Assembly (NCBI GenBank): GCA_964036195.1
Contig: OZ038457.1
Location: 25,678,787 to 25,742,786 of the forward strand
Origin: Sphaerolaimus hirsutus
Taxonomy: Eukaryota; Nematoda; Chromadorea; Monhysterida; Sphaerolaimidae
Length of the DNA: 64,000 nt
Direction: 5' to 3'
Part shown: in pieces, positions 36,301 to 48,300 of the stretch
Numbering within the stretch: position 1 is the first letter of the stretch
Layout: the number at the start of each line of letters is the position of its first letter
Position numbers and translations under genes: made by a program
The notes under the pieces: generated by a model
Told to the model about the DNA's origin: nothing
Seen by the model: only the letters and a program-made list of their open reading frames with translations
Databases searched by the model: none

Positions 36301-39300
36301 TCATTGTTTATACACATAACACTAGCTATATAACATTTAGTGAATCGTATTTTTTGTATTACAGTACATTTTAAAGGAACAAATTGCTAATAGCATGTAG
36401 ATTGGTACCTTTTAAAGCACAAAATCAGATAGATGTAGATTGGTACTTTTACCCATAGTAAAAAAGCACAAATTGAGTTTCTCTGCTGATGATGCCGAGC
36501 TGACATCGGTACTTTTAGAAGCACAAAAAATAAAGTGCAGATCGGTACATTTAGAAGTACAATTTTGAAAAATGTGTGTAGATCGGTACTTTTAAAAATA
36601 CAAAAGCTGAAAAAGCTGGTAGATCAGTACTTTTAAAATTTCAAAAACTGTATTTTGCGATTTTTTTGCCTTTTTCGACCCCCCATATCTCAAAATTGAA
36701 TTTCGCACCCCCCACATATTATATATATTTTTGAAGCACATTTTTTTGGGGACCCCAAAAATGGTCCCAACTCAAATTTGAAAAATTTGTAGATCGGTAC
36801 TTTTAGAAGCACACCCTTCATATCCTACTAAGACCATCTTCGGTATTTTGTAATGCCGTCTAGACTCCTGAGACAGGTATTTCGAATAAAATGGTGGAGA
36901 TTTGCGCGTAAAATTTTATAAAAGGGGCCTTCAGAATGGTTTTAGGAATGTGCCATTATGCCAAATTTCATGTGCAGCCTGCTATGAGCTTGCTATTTCG
37001 ATCCCAAAACACGTAGTTGTAATGAACATTATCGGGTCCCGTTTGAACCCTACCACTGCCTATTACAAACATCCAGTTTCATATACGATGCAATTGTGCA
37101 CAATATTTCTCCTGTTTTTCTCCTAAGACCCCGTTTACACGGATTTTTTGTGACGACTCGACAGAAATAAAACGTTTAATAAGTTCAGTAAAAATGTCCC
37201 ATATTTATGAGAAAAAGTGGTCAATTATACATCTTACCTAGGCGAATATGCATGTCAAATTGCACAATCGTGCTTGTAGCTCATGAGTTTAAGGCGTTTG
37301 AAAACTTTTGCAGTTGTCGGACAGTTGTCGGACTGTCTCCGACAGCCAGCGACAATAGCAAACTTTTTTCGAACGTTATAAATCTTGAGCTACAAGCACG
37401 AGTCTGCAATTTGGCCTACATATTCGTTTAGGTAGAAGGTATACTTGACCACTTTTTCTAATGAATATGGAACCTTTTTACTCAACTTATTGAACGTTTT
37501 ATTGTTGTCGAGTCGTCACAAAAAATCCGTGTAAACGGGGTCTAAGGGTAAATATATACCGTATTGGCTTGTTTTGAGTACCATGCTTGAATTGAGTGCC
37601 CCCCCCCGCACCTAAGTAAATAGAAGCAAACGTGATGTGGGAAGCGCAATACGTAAATATAAAACGTTGCTGCACGCGAGCGGCACAAGCGCTTCTGTTG
37701 GTCAATGTTTAGGTGTTGTACTAATTGTCGCAGCTGTTGCATTTACATCATAATTGTCGCAGCTGTAATCGATATATCTACTAAAGTATGTGTATCGGTA
37801 TCTATAATAGAATCGTAATATGTACCGAATGTCTTATGAAATAATACAATACCATGCTCGAATTGAGTACCATGCTTGAATTGAGTCCCACTGTAAGAGC
37901 CTTGTGAAAAAATACAACCCCCGGGGTTCAAAACAAGCCAATACGGTATACAGATTGTTTATATTTGAATTCCAAGTTCACAATTTCACATCAATTTCCA
38001 GCGAAAAAGTACCCAGTTTGTGCTTTTCAGAGTTATTTATAGAGTGATTTCGATAAATTCATAATTGGATTCATCATTAAACTGATTTCATTCAAAGTAT
38101 TTTATTTGAATGTAAGTCAATTCAATTTCAACTGCCAAGTGAATTTAATTTGAATGTATTTATTTCTTTACGAGAAATGTTTGGCACGTGAAAATTTAGA
38201 TGTTACGAAACTTCTCACGTTTGCTCAATATAATAAATTTAGATTTTGATTAGATTATAAATAATGTAAAAAATCATCTTTTTTTGCGTTTTTCCGCCAA
38301 TACGCAAGTGTTTCATTTGCAGCGTGCAAAGTCATAACATGAATTTTTAGCAGCAATAGCTTTTAATTTCCCATGTGTTACCTAGCTACTGTAAGACTTG
38401 CTCTGATCACACAAGCAGCTTTATTACGGCTTTTCACCTGAACCTTTCCTAGATTTGCTTAGCTCCAGACTAGAGATGGCGAAAAAATGTTTTTTAAACG
38501 AGCATGTTTGTTTAAAAAAACGTTGTTTAAATAAAACGGTTTTTTTTAAAAGCTCCCAGATATGGTTATGGGTCAACTTATACAGGTATATCTAGGGTTG
38601 GAAAAAAACGCTTTTTTTAACTCGGATGTTTTTAAAAAAAAACTTTTTTTTATAAAAAGAACGTTTTTTAAAAATTTTCCCAGATGTGACCTTGTGTCAA
38701 CATATATAGGTATATCAGACAGTGGCAATACTCTGTGATGTTATATATGACCATATAATGGCTTTAGAGCCATGGGATAGCATTATAAGTGGTGATTTGT
38801 GTCAAAAATATCCATTTTTAGTCGACATGTTCATATATTGCCTTATAGTCAAATGTTCGTGACTTTAGGTGAAGTTTGGCACAGTGGATTAGTGATCAAA
38901 CAAGGTTATAAAAGGATGTTGTTACTTTGGGAGTGAAGTTACACACTGTGGAGGTACATGGAAGCACATTACCTCAATATTATATACTACAGCAACATAT
39001 GACAGCTTATTAACCCATGGTAGCACATAGAAATGGATGCTTTGATACTAAAAATGCCACAAAACCAATGAAAACAACCACCAATGTCAATTTGTGTGTG
39101 AAATTGCGCGCTTGCTCGCAAAAATTTTGCAAAATACCTAGTGATTAGTACTAAAAATTTTGGCCGATGTTTTTTTTAAACTTGTGAACTCAGTACTTTG
39201 TGATGTTAAATATAGCCATAGAATAGCTGTGGAGCCATGGGATAGCATTATAAGTGGTAATTTTTGTCAAAAATACCCATTTTTTGTTGAGTTGTTGTGT

Positions 39301-42300
39301 ATATCACCTTTTGTCGAATGTTCGTGACTTTAAGTCAATTTTTGCATAGTGCCTAAATAAGGTTAAAAGGCTAATAGGGCTAATAGGGTTGGAATAGTGC
39401 CTAAATAAGGTTAAAAGAAAGGGCTAATACATTGACAGTGATTTTTCACACTGTAGAAGTAAGTGGGAGCACATTGGCTGGATATTTATATACTATGCTA
39501 ACATATCATGGCTTATTATTACACAATAGCATGAACAAATGTAATCTTTCACACAAAAATGCCTCAAAACCAATGAAAACAACCACCGATGGTAATGTGT
39601 ATGTGAAATTGCGTGTTCGCGTGCAAAAAATGGCAAAATACCTAGTACTTAGTACTAAAAAATTTGGCTGCTGTTTTTTTAAAAAACGGTATCGATGCCT
39701 GTTTTTTTTAAACAACGTTTAAAAAAAAGACAGTTAAAAAAACACGTGCCATCTCCAGACACATAGTTTACTTGCTACACACTTTGCACCGAATAATCCT
39801 ACCGTATCCCAGCTGAATAAAGGACCAAAATAGTATACAATTTCTCAACACAGTAGGTTAAATTTATGGGACTATGTGTGCTGGCATATTTTTATCATGG
39901 GAAACATCAGAGTGAATTCAAAACATCAGTTTAGTCATCTATTTAAGGCAAAATCTGTGCAAAGCATTCGGTTCGCTCACTGTAACAATCCATTAATAGC
40001 ATGCTTTTTCATCTTAAAAAAAACAACTTTTTTTCAAAAATCACCCAGAGCAAAGAATGCGAAGCTCAAATATGATGAAACAACGCGCCAAGGATATTAT
40101 ATCGAAAAAGGGTACTAGCGGTGCGAAAAGTTTGAAACCGAAAATGCCGTCGAAAATAATGGTTAGTTTTTCAAGTTTTTTTTTTGTGTTACGTTTTAAG
40201 ATATTTGTCTGCAGATTTGAGGTTTGCAGTGGGCATATTCTGCTAGGAGGGTGTAGCGGCCGTAATGAAAACCCGGCCGTAATGAAAGCCTGGCCGTAAT
40301 GTATGCCCACCCGGCCGTAATGAAAGCCTGGCCGTAATGTAGGGGATGCTACATTCCGGCCGGGCAACATTCCGGCCGGTTTTACATTACGACCGGGTCC
40401 TAGGGGGGGGAGGGGAGTAGATGATTTCGTGTGACGTTGATCTGTGTACATCACCCCCCCCCCCCCCCGCAGGCAGCCAAATGTGCGCTTCCCGACATGC
40501 TTTCATCTGCACCGCCCAGCCCTCGCTTTACACAACGCTAGTATTAGAGATTGTTCACTCGCGGCAAATATTTGTGCTAGCGATGTGAACAGCGACCCGG
40601 GTACCAGTGCCCAACGCTAGGGCATGTGACTGTCATTGTTTCACATTGTTCCGCTGAACAGTGTGCAACAATGACAGTGGCGTGCACTAGCGTTTGGCAC
40701 TAGTACCCGGGTCACTGTTCACAACGCTAGCACAATGCCGCGAATGAACAATCAGTTTATTTGTGCTAGTGTTGTGAACAGCGACCCGGGTACCGGTGCC
40801 CAACGCTAGGGCACGTGACTGTCATTGTTCCGCTGTTCAGCAGAACAATGTGCAACAATGACAGACGCGTGCACTAGTGTTGGGCACCGGTACCCGAGTC
40901 GGTTTTCATATGTTGTGCTGGCGTTGTGAAATGCGACCCGGCTACCGGTGCCCAACGCTAGTGCACGCGTCTGTCATTGTTGCACATTGTTCCGCTAAAA
41001 TAGCTCAAAGCCAAAATAGCAAAAAGCCTTGACAAAGCCAATCATGCTATCATTTGCTATTTGTCATCGTGCGCTGGGCGGTGCAGATGAAAGCATGTCG
41101 GGAAGCGCACATTTGGCTGCCTGCGGGGGGGGGGGGGGGTGATGTACACAGATCGACGTCACACGAAATCATCTACTCCCCTCCCCCCGTAGGACCCGGC
41201 CGTAATGTAAAACCGGCCGGAATGTAGCATCCCCTACATTACGGCCAGGCTTTCATTACAACCGGGTAGGCATACATTACAGCCAGGCTTTCATTACGGC
41301 TGGGTTTTCATTACGGCGAGGCCCCCGCCGTGTAGAGTATACNNNNNNNNNNNNNNNNNNNNNNNNNNNNNNNNNNNNNNNNNNNNNNNNNNNNNNNNNN
41401 NNNNNNNNNNNNNNNNNNNNNNNNNNNNNNNNNNNNNNNNNNNNNNNNNNNNNNNNNNNNNNNNNNNNNNNNNNNNNNNNNNNNNNNNNNNNNNNNNNNN
41501 NNNNNNNNNNNNNNNNNNNNNNNNNNNNNNNNNNNNNNNNNNAAATACGAGCACTAGTCAACTAGCGCTTGTATTTATGACCTGAAAAAAATATCGTCTC
41601 CGGGTAACATTCCGGGCTGTGAAGATGATCGCAAGTGAACTAGCATTCATGTTCACAACCCGGAATGTTACCGGGACTCGACGGACCCGGACGCGGGTGT
41701 CCAAGTAAAAATCCGCCCGGTGCCCAAGTAAACATCCGCCCGGTGCCCAAGTACAGGCACTTTACTTGGGCACGGGGTATTAAAACTTGGGCACCGGTAG
41801 GGTTCAAACGATATGACTTTTCGATATCGATATTCGATATTCGATATTTTTTTCTGAAACTCGATATTCGATATCGATACGATATGAAACCTCGATATCG
41901 TTATTCGATATTCGATATTGAAAAATGGTCGATATTCGATATTTCGATATTTTCGATATTCGATATTGCGATATGCTTTTGGTATAGCAAGGCATATTTC
42001 AAGTGGCATATTGTATTTTCATGTAGTTGCACACATGTTTAATCATCTCTTTACTAAAATTTGAATGATGCAAGTGATTTTAACAAGCTTTACATCACTC
42101 AATGGTGGAAAATAGAAGAAAAACATGATGAATCAAAGTGTATCAGACAAATAACAATTGGTAGATATTACAGTTCATCCTAACCTAATTGCTTAAGGGC
42201 ATGTTGCAAAAAAAGTATAGCAGCGTTTTCTGGCTTCAAATTTAGCACTCCAACAACAATGACATCATCAATGTATTTACTTTTACTCATCAAATACAAT

Positions 42301-45300
42301 ACTAAACACCTTCCCAGTCACGTCCGGCAGCCATTTTTTGAGTTTACTTCTTATATCCTATCCCCAGTTCTACGGCGCCCCCGAGGCTGAATTGGGGGGT
42401 CGCGGCGACCCCCCCAATTTATACGAAGTAGAGGGGGGTTGCGACAATATCTCCCCCAAGTTTCAGCCTCGGGGGCGCCGTAGAACTGGGGATAGGATAT
42501 AAGAAGTAAAATCAAAAAATGGCTGCCGGACGTGACCGGGAAGGTGTTTATAAGCACATCAGATCAACCATAAACATCTCAAAATGAAAATGATTAGTAA
42601 ATTTGGGGACACAATACAGGTTCGATATATCGAAAAAATGGTCGATATTCGATATTTTTTCAAAATTTTCGATATCGATATTCGATATTCGATATTAAAA
42701 AATGGTCGATATCCGATATTCGATATTCGATACGATATATCGTTTGAACCCTAGGCACCGGGCGTACTTTGGCACCGGGTTTACTTGGGCACCGGTCTTT
42801 TGCCCAGCCTGCTGTGAGCTTGCTATTTCGATCCCAAAACACGTAGTTGTAATGAACATTATCGGGTCCCGTTTGAACCCTACTACTGCCTATTACAAAC
42901 ATCCAGTTTCATATACGATGCAATTGTGCACAATATTTCGCATGCTTTTCTCATAAGGGTAAAAATATATACAGATTGTTTATATTTGAATGCCGAGTTC
43001 ACAATTTCACATCAATTTCCAGCGAAAAATTACCCAGTTTGTGCTTTTCAGAGTTATTTATAGAGTGATTTCGATAAATTCATAATTGGATTCATCATTA
43101 AACTGATTTCATTCAAAGTAATTAATTTGAATGTAAGTCAATTCAATTTCAACTGCCAAGTGAATTTAATTTGAATGTATTTATTTCTTTACGAGAAATG
43201 TTTGACACGTGAAAATTTCGATGTTACGAAACTTCTCACGTTTGCTCAATATAATAAATTTAGATTTTGATTAGATTATAAATAATGTAAAAAAATCATC
43301 TTTTTTTGCGTTTTTCCGCCAATACGCAAGTGTTTCATTTGCAGCGTGCAAAGTCATAACATGAATTTTTAGCAGCAATAGCTTTTAATTTCCCATGTGT
43401 TACCTAGCTACTGTAAGACTTGCTCTGATCACACAAGCAGCTTTATTACAGCTTTTCACCTGAGCCTTTCCTAGATTTGCTTAGCTCCAGACTAGGGATG
43501 GCCAAAAATGTTTTTTTAAACGAGCATGTTTGTTTAAAAAAACGTTGTTTAAATAAAACGGGTTTTTTTTAAAAGCTCCCAGATATGGTTATGGGTCAAC
43601 TTATACAGGTATATTTAGTGTTGGAAAAAACGATTTTTTTAACTCGATGTTTTTAAAAAAACAACTTTTTTTATTATAAAAAGAACGTTTTTTATAGAAT
43701 TTCCCAGATGTGACCTTGTGTCAACATATATAGGTATATCAGACAGTGGCAATACTCTGTGATGTTATATATGACCATATAATGGCTTTAGAGCCATGGG
43801 ATAGCATTATAAGTGGTGATTTGTGTCAAAAATATCCATTTTTCGTTGACATGTTCGTATTATAGTCGAATGTTCGTGACTTCAGGTGAAGTTTGGCACG
43901 GAATAGTGATCAAACAAGGTTATAAAAGGAGGTTGTTACTTTGGGAGTGAAGTTACACACTGTGGAGGTACATGGAAGCACATTAGAAAAGTACATTAAA
44001 AGTAGGTATATCAGTACTTTGTGATGTTAAATATAGCCATAGAATAGCTGTGGAGCCATGGGATAGCATTATAAGTGGTAATTTCTGTCAAAAATACCCA
44101 TTTTTTTGTTGAGTTGTTGTGTATATCGCCTTTTGTCGAATGTTCGTGACTTTAAGTCAATTTTTGCATGGAATAGTGCCTAAATAAGGTTAAAAGAAAG
44201 GGCTAATACATTGACAGTGATTTTTCACACAGTAGAAGTAAGTGGGAGCACATTGGTTGGATATTTATATACTATGCTAACATATCATGGCTTATTATTA
44301 CACAATAGCATGAACAAATGTAATCTTTCACACAAAAATGCCTCAAAACCAATGAAAACAACCACCGATGGTAATGTGTATGTGAAATTGCGTGCTCGCG
44401 TGCAAAAAATGGCAAAATACCTAGTGCTTAGTACTAAAAAATTTGGCTGCTGTTTTTTTTAAAAAAAACGGTATCGATGCCTGTTTTTTTTAAAAACAAC
44501 GTTTTAAAAAAAAGACAGTTAAAAAAACACGTGCCATCTCCAGACACATAGTTTACTTGCTACACACTTTGCACCGAATAATCCTACCGTATCCCAGCTG
44601 AATAAAGGACCAAAATACCGTATTACCTCGAAATACCCCCATGGGGGTTTATTATTTCGCCAGCAAAATTTGAGGGGGGGTTAATTCGAGGGGGGGGTTT
44701 ATTCGAGGGGGGTTTTATTATTTCGTCAGAAATTTTCGTAAGGATCGTAGTAAATAGTAGGCATTTGCGTACCCAAAATCGGTAATAAATGTGTCCAAAC
44801 AGGATATATTTGGACATAAAAACGTTGATAGCTACACAAACTACTCTATGTGTAGCTGCAATACAAATTAACAGTAATATACATCATATACATTGCGTAC
44901 ATGATGTATTTATTATGTACATGACGTACATCATTCCAAAGGGGGGGGGTATTTCGAGGGGGGGTTTATTATTTCCCCAGCCCATATTGAGGGGGGGTTA
45001 ATTCAAGGGGGGGGTAATTCGAGGTAATACGGTAGTATACAATTTCTCAACACAGTAGGTACAATTTATGAGACTTTGCGTGCTGGCATATTTTTATCAT
45101 GGGAAACATCAGAGTGAATTCAAAACATGAATTTAGTCATCTATGTAAGGCAAAATTCTGTGCAAAGCATTCGGTTCGCTCACTGTAACAATCCATTATT
45201 CTTTTTCCATCTTTAAAAAAACAACTTATTTTTTTTCAAAAATCACCCAGAGCAAAGAATGCGAAGCTCAAAATATGATGAAACAACGCGCCAAGGATAT

Positions 45301-48300
45301 TATATCGAAAAAGGGTACTAGCGGTGCGAAAAGTTTGAAACCAAAAATGCCGTCGAAAATAATGGTTAGTTTTTCAATTTTTTTTGTGTTATGTTTTAAG
45401 ATATTTGTCTGCAGATTTGAGGTTTGCAGTGGGCATATTCTGCTAGCATGGGTCTCCAAGATTTTGATCCTCGCTTGGGCTCGATGGATAGCAAATCGTC
45501 CCTCAACGGGGGGTAGCTGAAAATCTGTCTGGGGTGGGGGGGGGCAAAATATAGGCTTTCGAGGAATAGAGGGAAAAATATGTTGGAAATATTCAAAAAG
45601 GGGTTAAAATAGCTGAAAACAGGCATTTCACCACGTACATAGCGATTTTGAAGCTGAAAATTGGCGAATTGGTGCAAAAATAAATAAAAAATTGTGGGAA
45701 AATCGGTCGAAATTTGCTCCGCACAGGTGGTTAGATAAGCTTGGAGGACAGATAGCCAAAAGTTTTGCTTCGGGATAGATAGATAGATAGCTGAGCGGCC
45801 TCCGGGATAGATAGCCATCGATATCGATATAAGAGCTTTTGGGGGTATAGAAGAAAGAAAAGGGAGAAAAATGGCTCAAGTAGGTGTATAACAGTTGAAA
45901 AAAGGTCTAGGATAAGATGTGGCTGCAGTGACTTGAATGTGCGAATGCAGCCCAAGTTCGCGGCGAGTCTGAGCAGGCCGCAGTCGGCCAACTCGAGCCG
46001 CGCCGCCACGCCCACGCCCAGCTCCGGCCTGAAGACGTACGTGCTCCTGCACTCCGTTCCGCCGTGTTTACACTCGATTTAGTCACGATGCGACTAATTT
46101 TTTAGTGTCGTATCTAGGGTTGGAAAAAAACGGTTTTTTTAACTCGATGTTTTTAAAAAAACGTTTTTTTTTAAAGCTCCCAGATATGATCTTGTGTCAA
46201 CATATATAGGTATATCAGACAGTGGCAATACTCTGTGATGTAAAATATAACCATACAATGGTTGTGGAGCCATGGGATAGCATTATAAGTGGTGATTTGT
46301 GTCAAAAATATCCATATTTGTCGACACGTTCGTATATCGCCTTATAGTCAAACGTTCGTGACCAGGGTTGGCAAAATCTCAGAAAAAAAATAAAAATAAA
46401 ATAAAAATAAAATGGAATATTCAAGAATAAAATAAAATAAAATAAAATGGAAAATTTAAGAATAAAAATAAAAATTGTATAAAAATTCGAATTTTTGTAA
46501 AATTTTTGTAAAATTGTATAAAAATTCGTATTTTTGTAAAATTGTATAAAAATTCATATTTTTTGTAAAATTTTGTCTCATTGCTTGAGTCTCTACCTGT
46601 TTATTCATGGATCTGGAGGCAGTCCCAAGCATTGCAAAGTGTCAAATGTCATGTAAAATGTCATGCAAAGTGTCAATTGTCATGACAAATGTAAAGTAAA
46701 GTGTTAATTGTCATGACATGTAAAAATTAAAGTATCAATTGTCAAGCAAATTGTGTTCAAATCTCATGTTTTATTTCGAAATCTTATGTTTTGTATCCAA
46801 ATTATGTTGTTGTTGACTACAAATCTTATGTGAACATTTGGATACAAAACATAAGATTTGGATATAAAACATACTATGGATACAAAAACACAAGATTTGG
46901 ATACACAATTTACACTTTGCATGACATTTGTCATGACAATTGCCACTTTGCTTAAAATTTTACATGACACTTGACATTTTGCATGACAATTGATACTTTA
47001 CTTTACATTTGTCATGACGATTGACACTTTCCATGACATTTTACAAATGTGCCCAGCACACTCCAGTAGTCCTTCTACTGAAAATGCAAACCATTCTTAT
47101 CAATAATTGTAACTTCACCATTGCAGCTACCTCACAATACATACTGCATGCAACTTTTGAAAAGTAACGGTGAAATTTGTCACAGGTTTTTCATGTATAG
47201 GTCTAATTATAACATTTTCCTGGCCTTGCATGCATGTTTCAGATTTTTTGTAAAAAATTTTGTACAATTTTTGTAAAATGTGTCATTTTATTTTATTTAT
47301 GAATTTTGGGAATAAAATAAAATAAAATAAAATGAAACAAGAATAAAATTTAAATAAAATAAAATTTTTATACAATTTTTATACAATTTTACTAAAATGA
47401 ATTTTTATAAAACCAACCCTGTTCGTGACTTCAGGTAATGTTTCGCATGGAATAGTGATCAAACAAGGTTATAAAAGGAGGTTGTTACTTTGGGAGTGAA
47501 GTTACACACTGCGGAGGTACATGGAAGCACATTACCTCAATATTATATACTACAGCAACATATGACGGTTTTTTTACCTATGGTAGCACATAGAAATGGA
47601 TGCTTTGATACAAAAAATGCCACAAAACCAATGAAAACAACCACCAATGTCAATTTGTGCGTGAAATTGCGCGCTTGCGCGCAAAAATTTTGAAAAATAC
47701 CTAGTGCTCAGCAGAGTTGGAAAAACGTATTTACGTTTACCCGAAATACCCGGTTATTCGGGTATTTATATTTACGTTTACGTTTACGTTTTCCAAAAAT
47801 ACCGTTACGTTTTGTTACGTTTTCCTGACCAAAATACCTGGGTACTGGGGAAAACGTAAAAATTCTGATATTTAGTAGTTTCTTAGTGGCCGCGCCCTCA
47901 GACGGAACTGCGTATTTCCATGAATTCTCCACAGATTTTGATCGTTGACCACTTAAAATGATCAGAATGATGTGGCGATCACTTTAGTGCAGCGATTAGG
48001 ATGATTACAAAAGATACTAGGTAACCATTTTTGAATGTAGGTAACTGTATTTTGTAATAAACTGACAACAAATTATGAACAAAATAGTGAAAGAAATCTC
48101 ATATCTATGATTTAAAATTCAACACAATTCCAGGTACCCTCTTTCTATTTCACAGTATATTTGATGGAGTGTTTTTCAAAAATAGACTAAAAACAGTTTT
48201 AAAAGTTTCAATGCACTGAAATTACTGTTTGTGTTTACTGTCATGGAAATCAGCGATTGACCCATCCAAAGGTGAATATAATGGTATTTTCCAAACCAAA

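Larger units (their letters stand above)
36973..40246. repeat. Segmental duplication, copy 1 (contains ELL exon 4 copy)
   Basis: Matches 42807-45447 along its length (AGCCTGCTATGAGCTTGCTA to GTGGGCATATTCTGCTAG). Differences are mostly element insertions: copy 1 alone has 37127-37542 and 37559-37946, copy 2 alone has 44618-45032. Confidence 0.9.
42807..45447. repeat. Segmental duplication, copy 2 (contains ELL exon 4)
   Basis: Paralogue of 36973-40246. It gives empty sites for two elements of copy 1, and copy 1 gives the empty site for 44618-45032. That pins element boundaries and shows the insertions post-date the split (or differ between haplotypes). Confidence 0.9.

Noticed and set aside
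40250..41342. CRISPR-like array in the CGCTAG/CCCGGGTACC units
   Set aside because: The units are inverted rather than direct, unevenly spaced, and this is animal DNA.
41277..41561. Open frames crossing 41343-41542
   Set aside because: They run through 200 N and have no real sequence.
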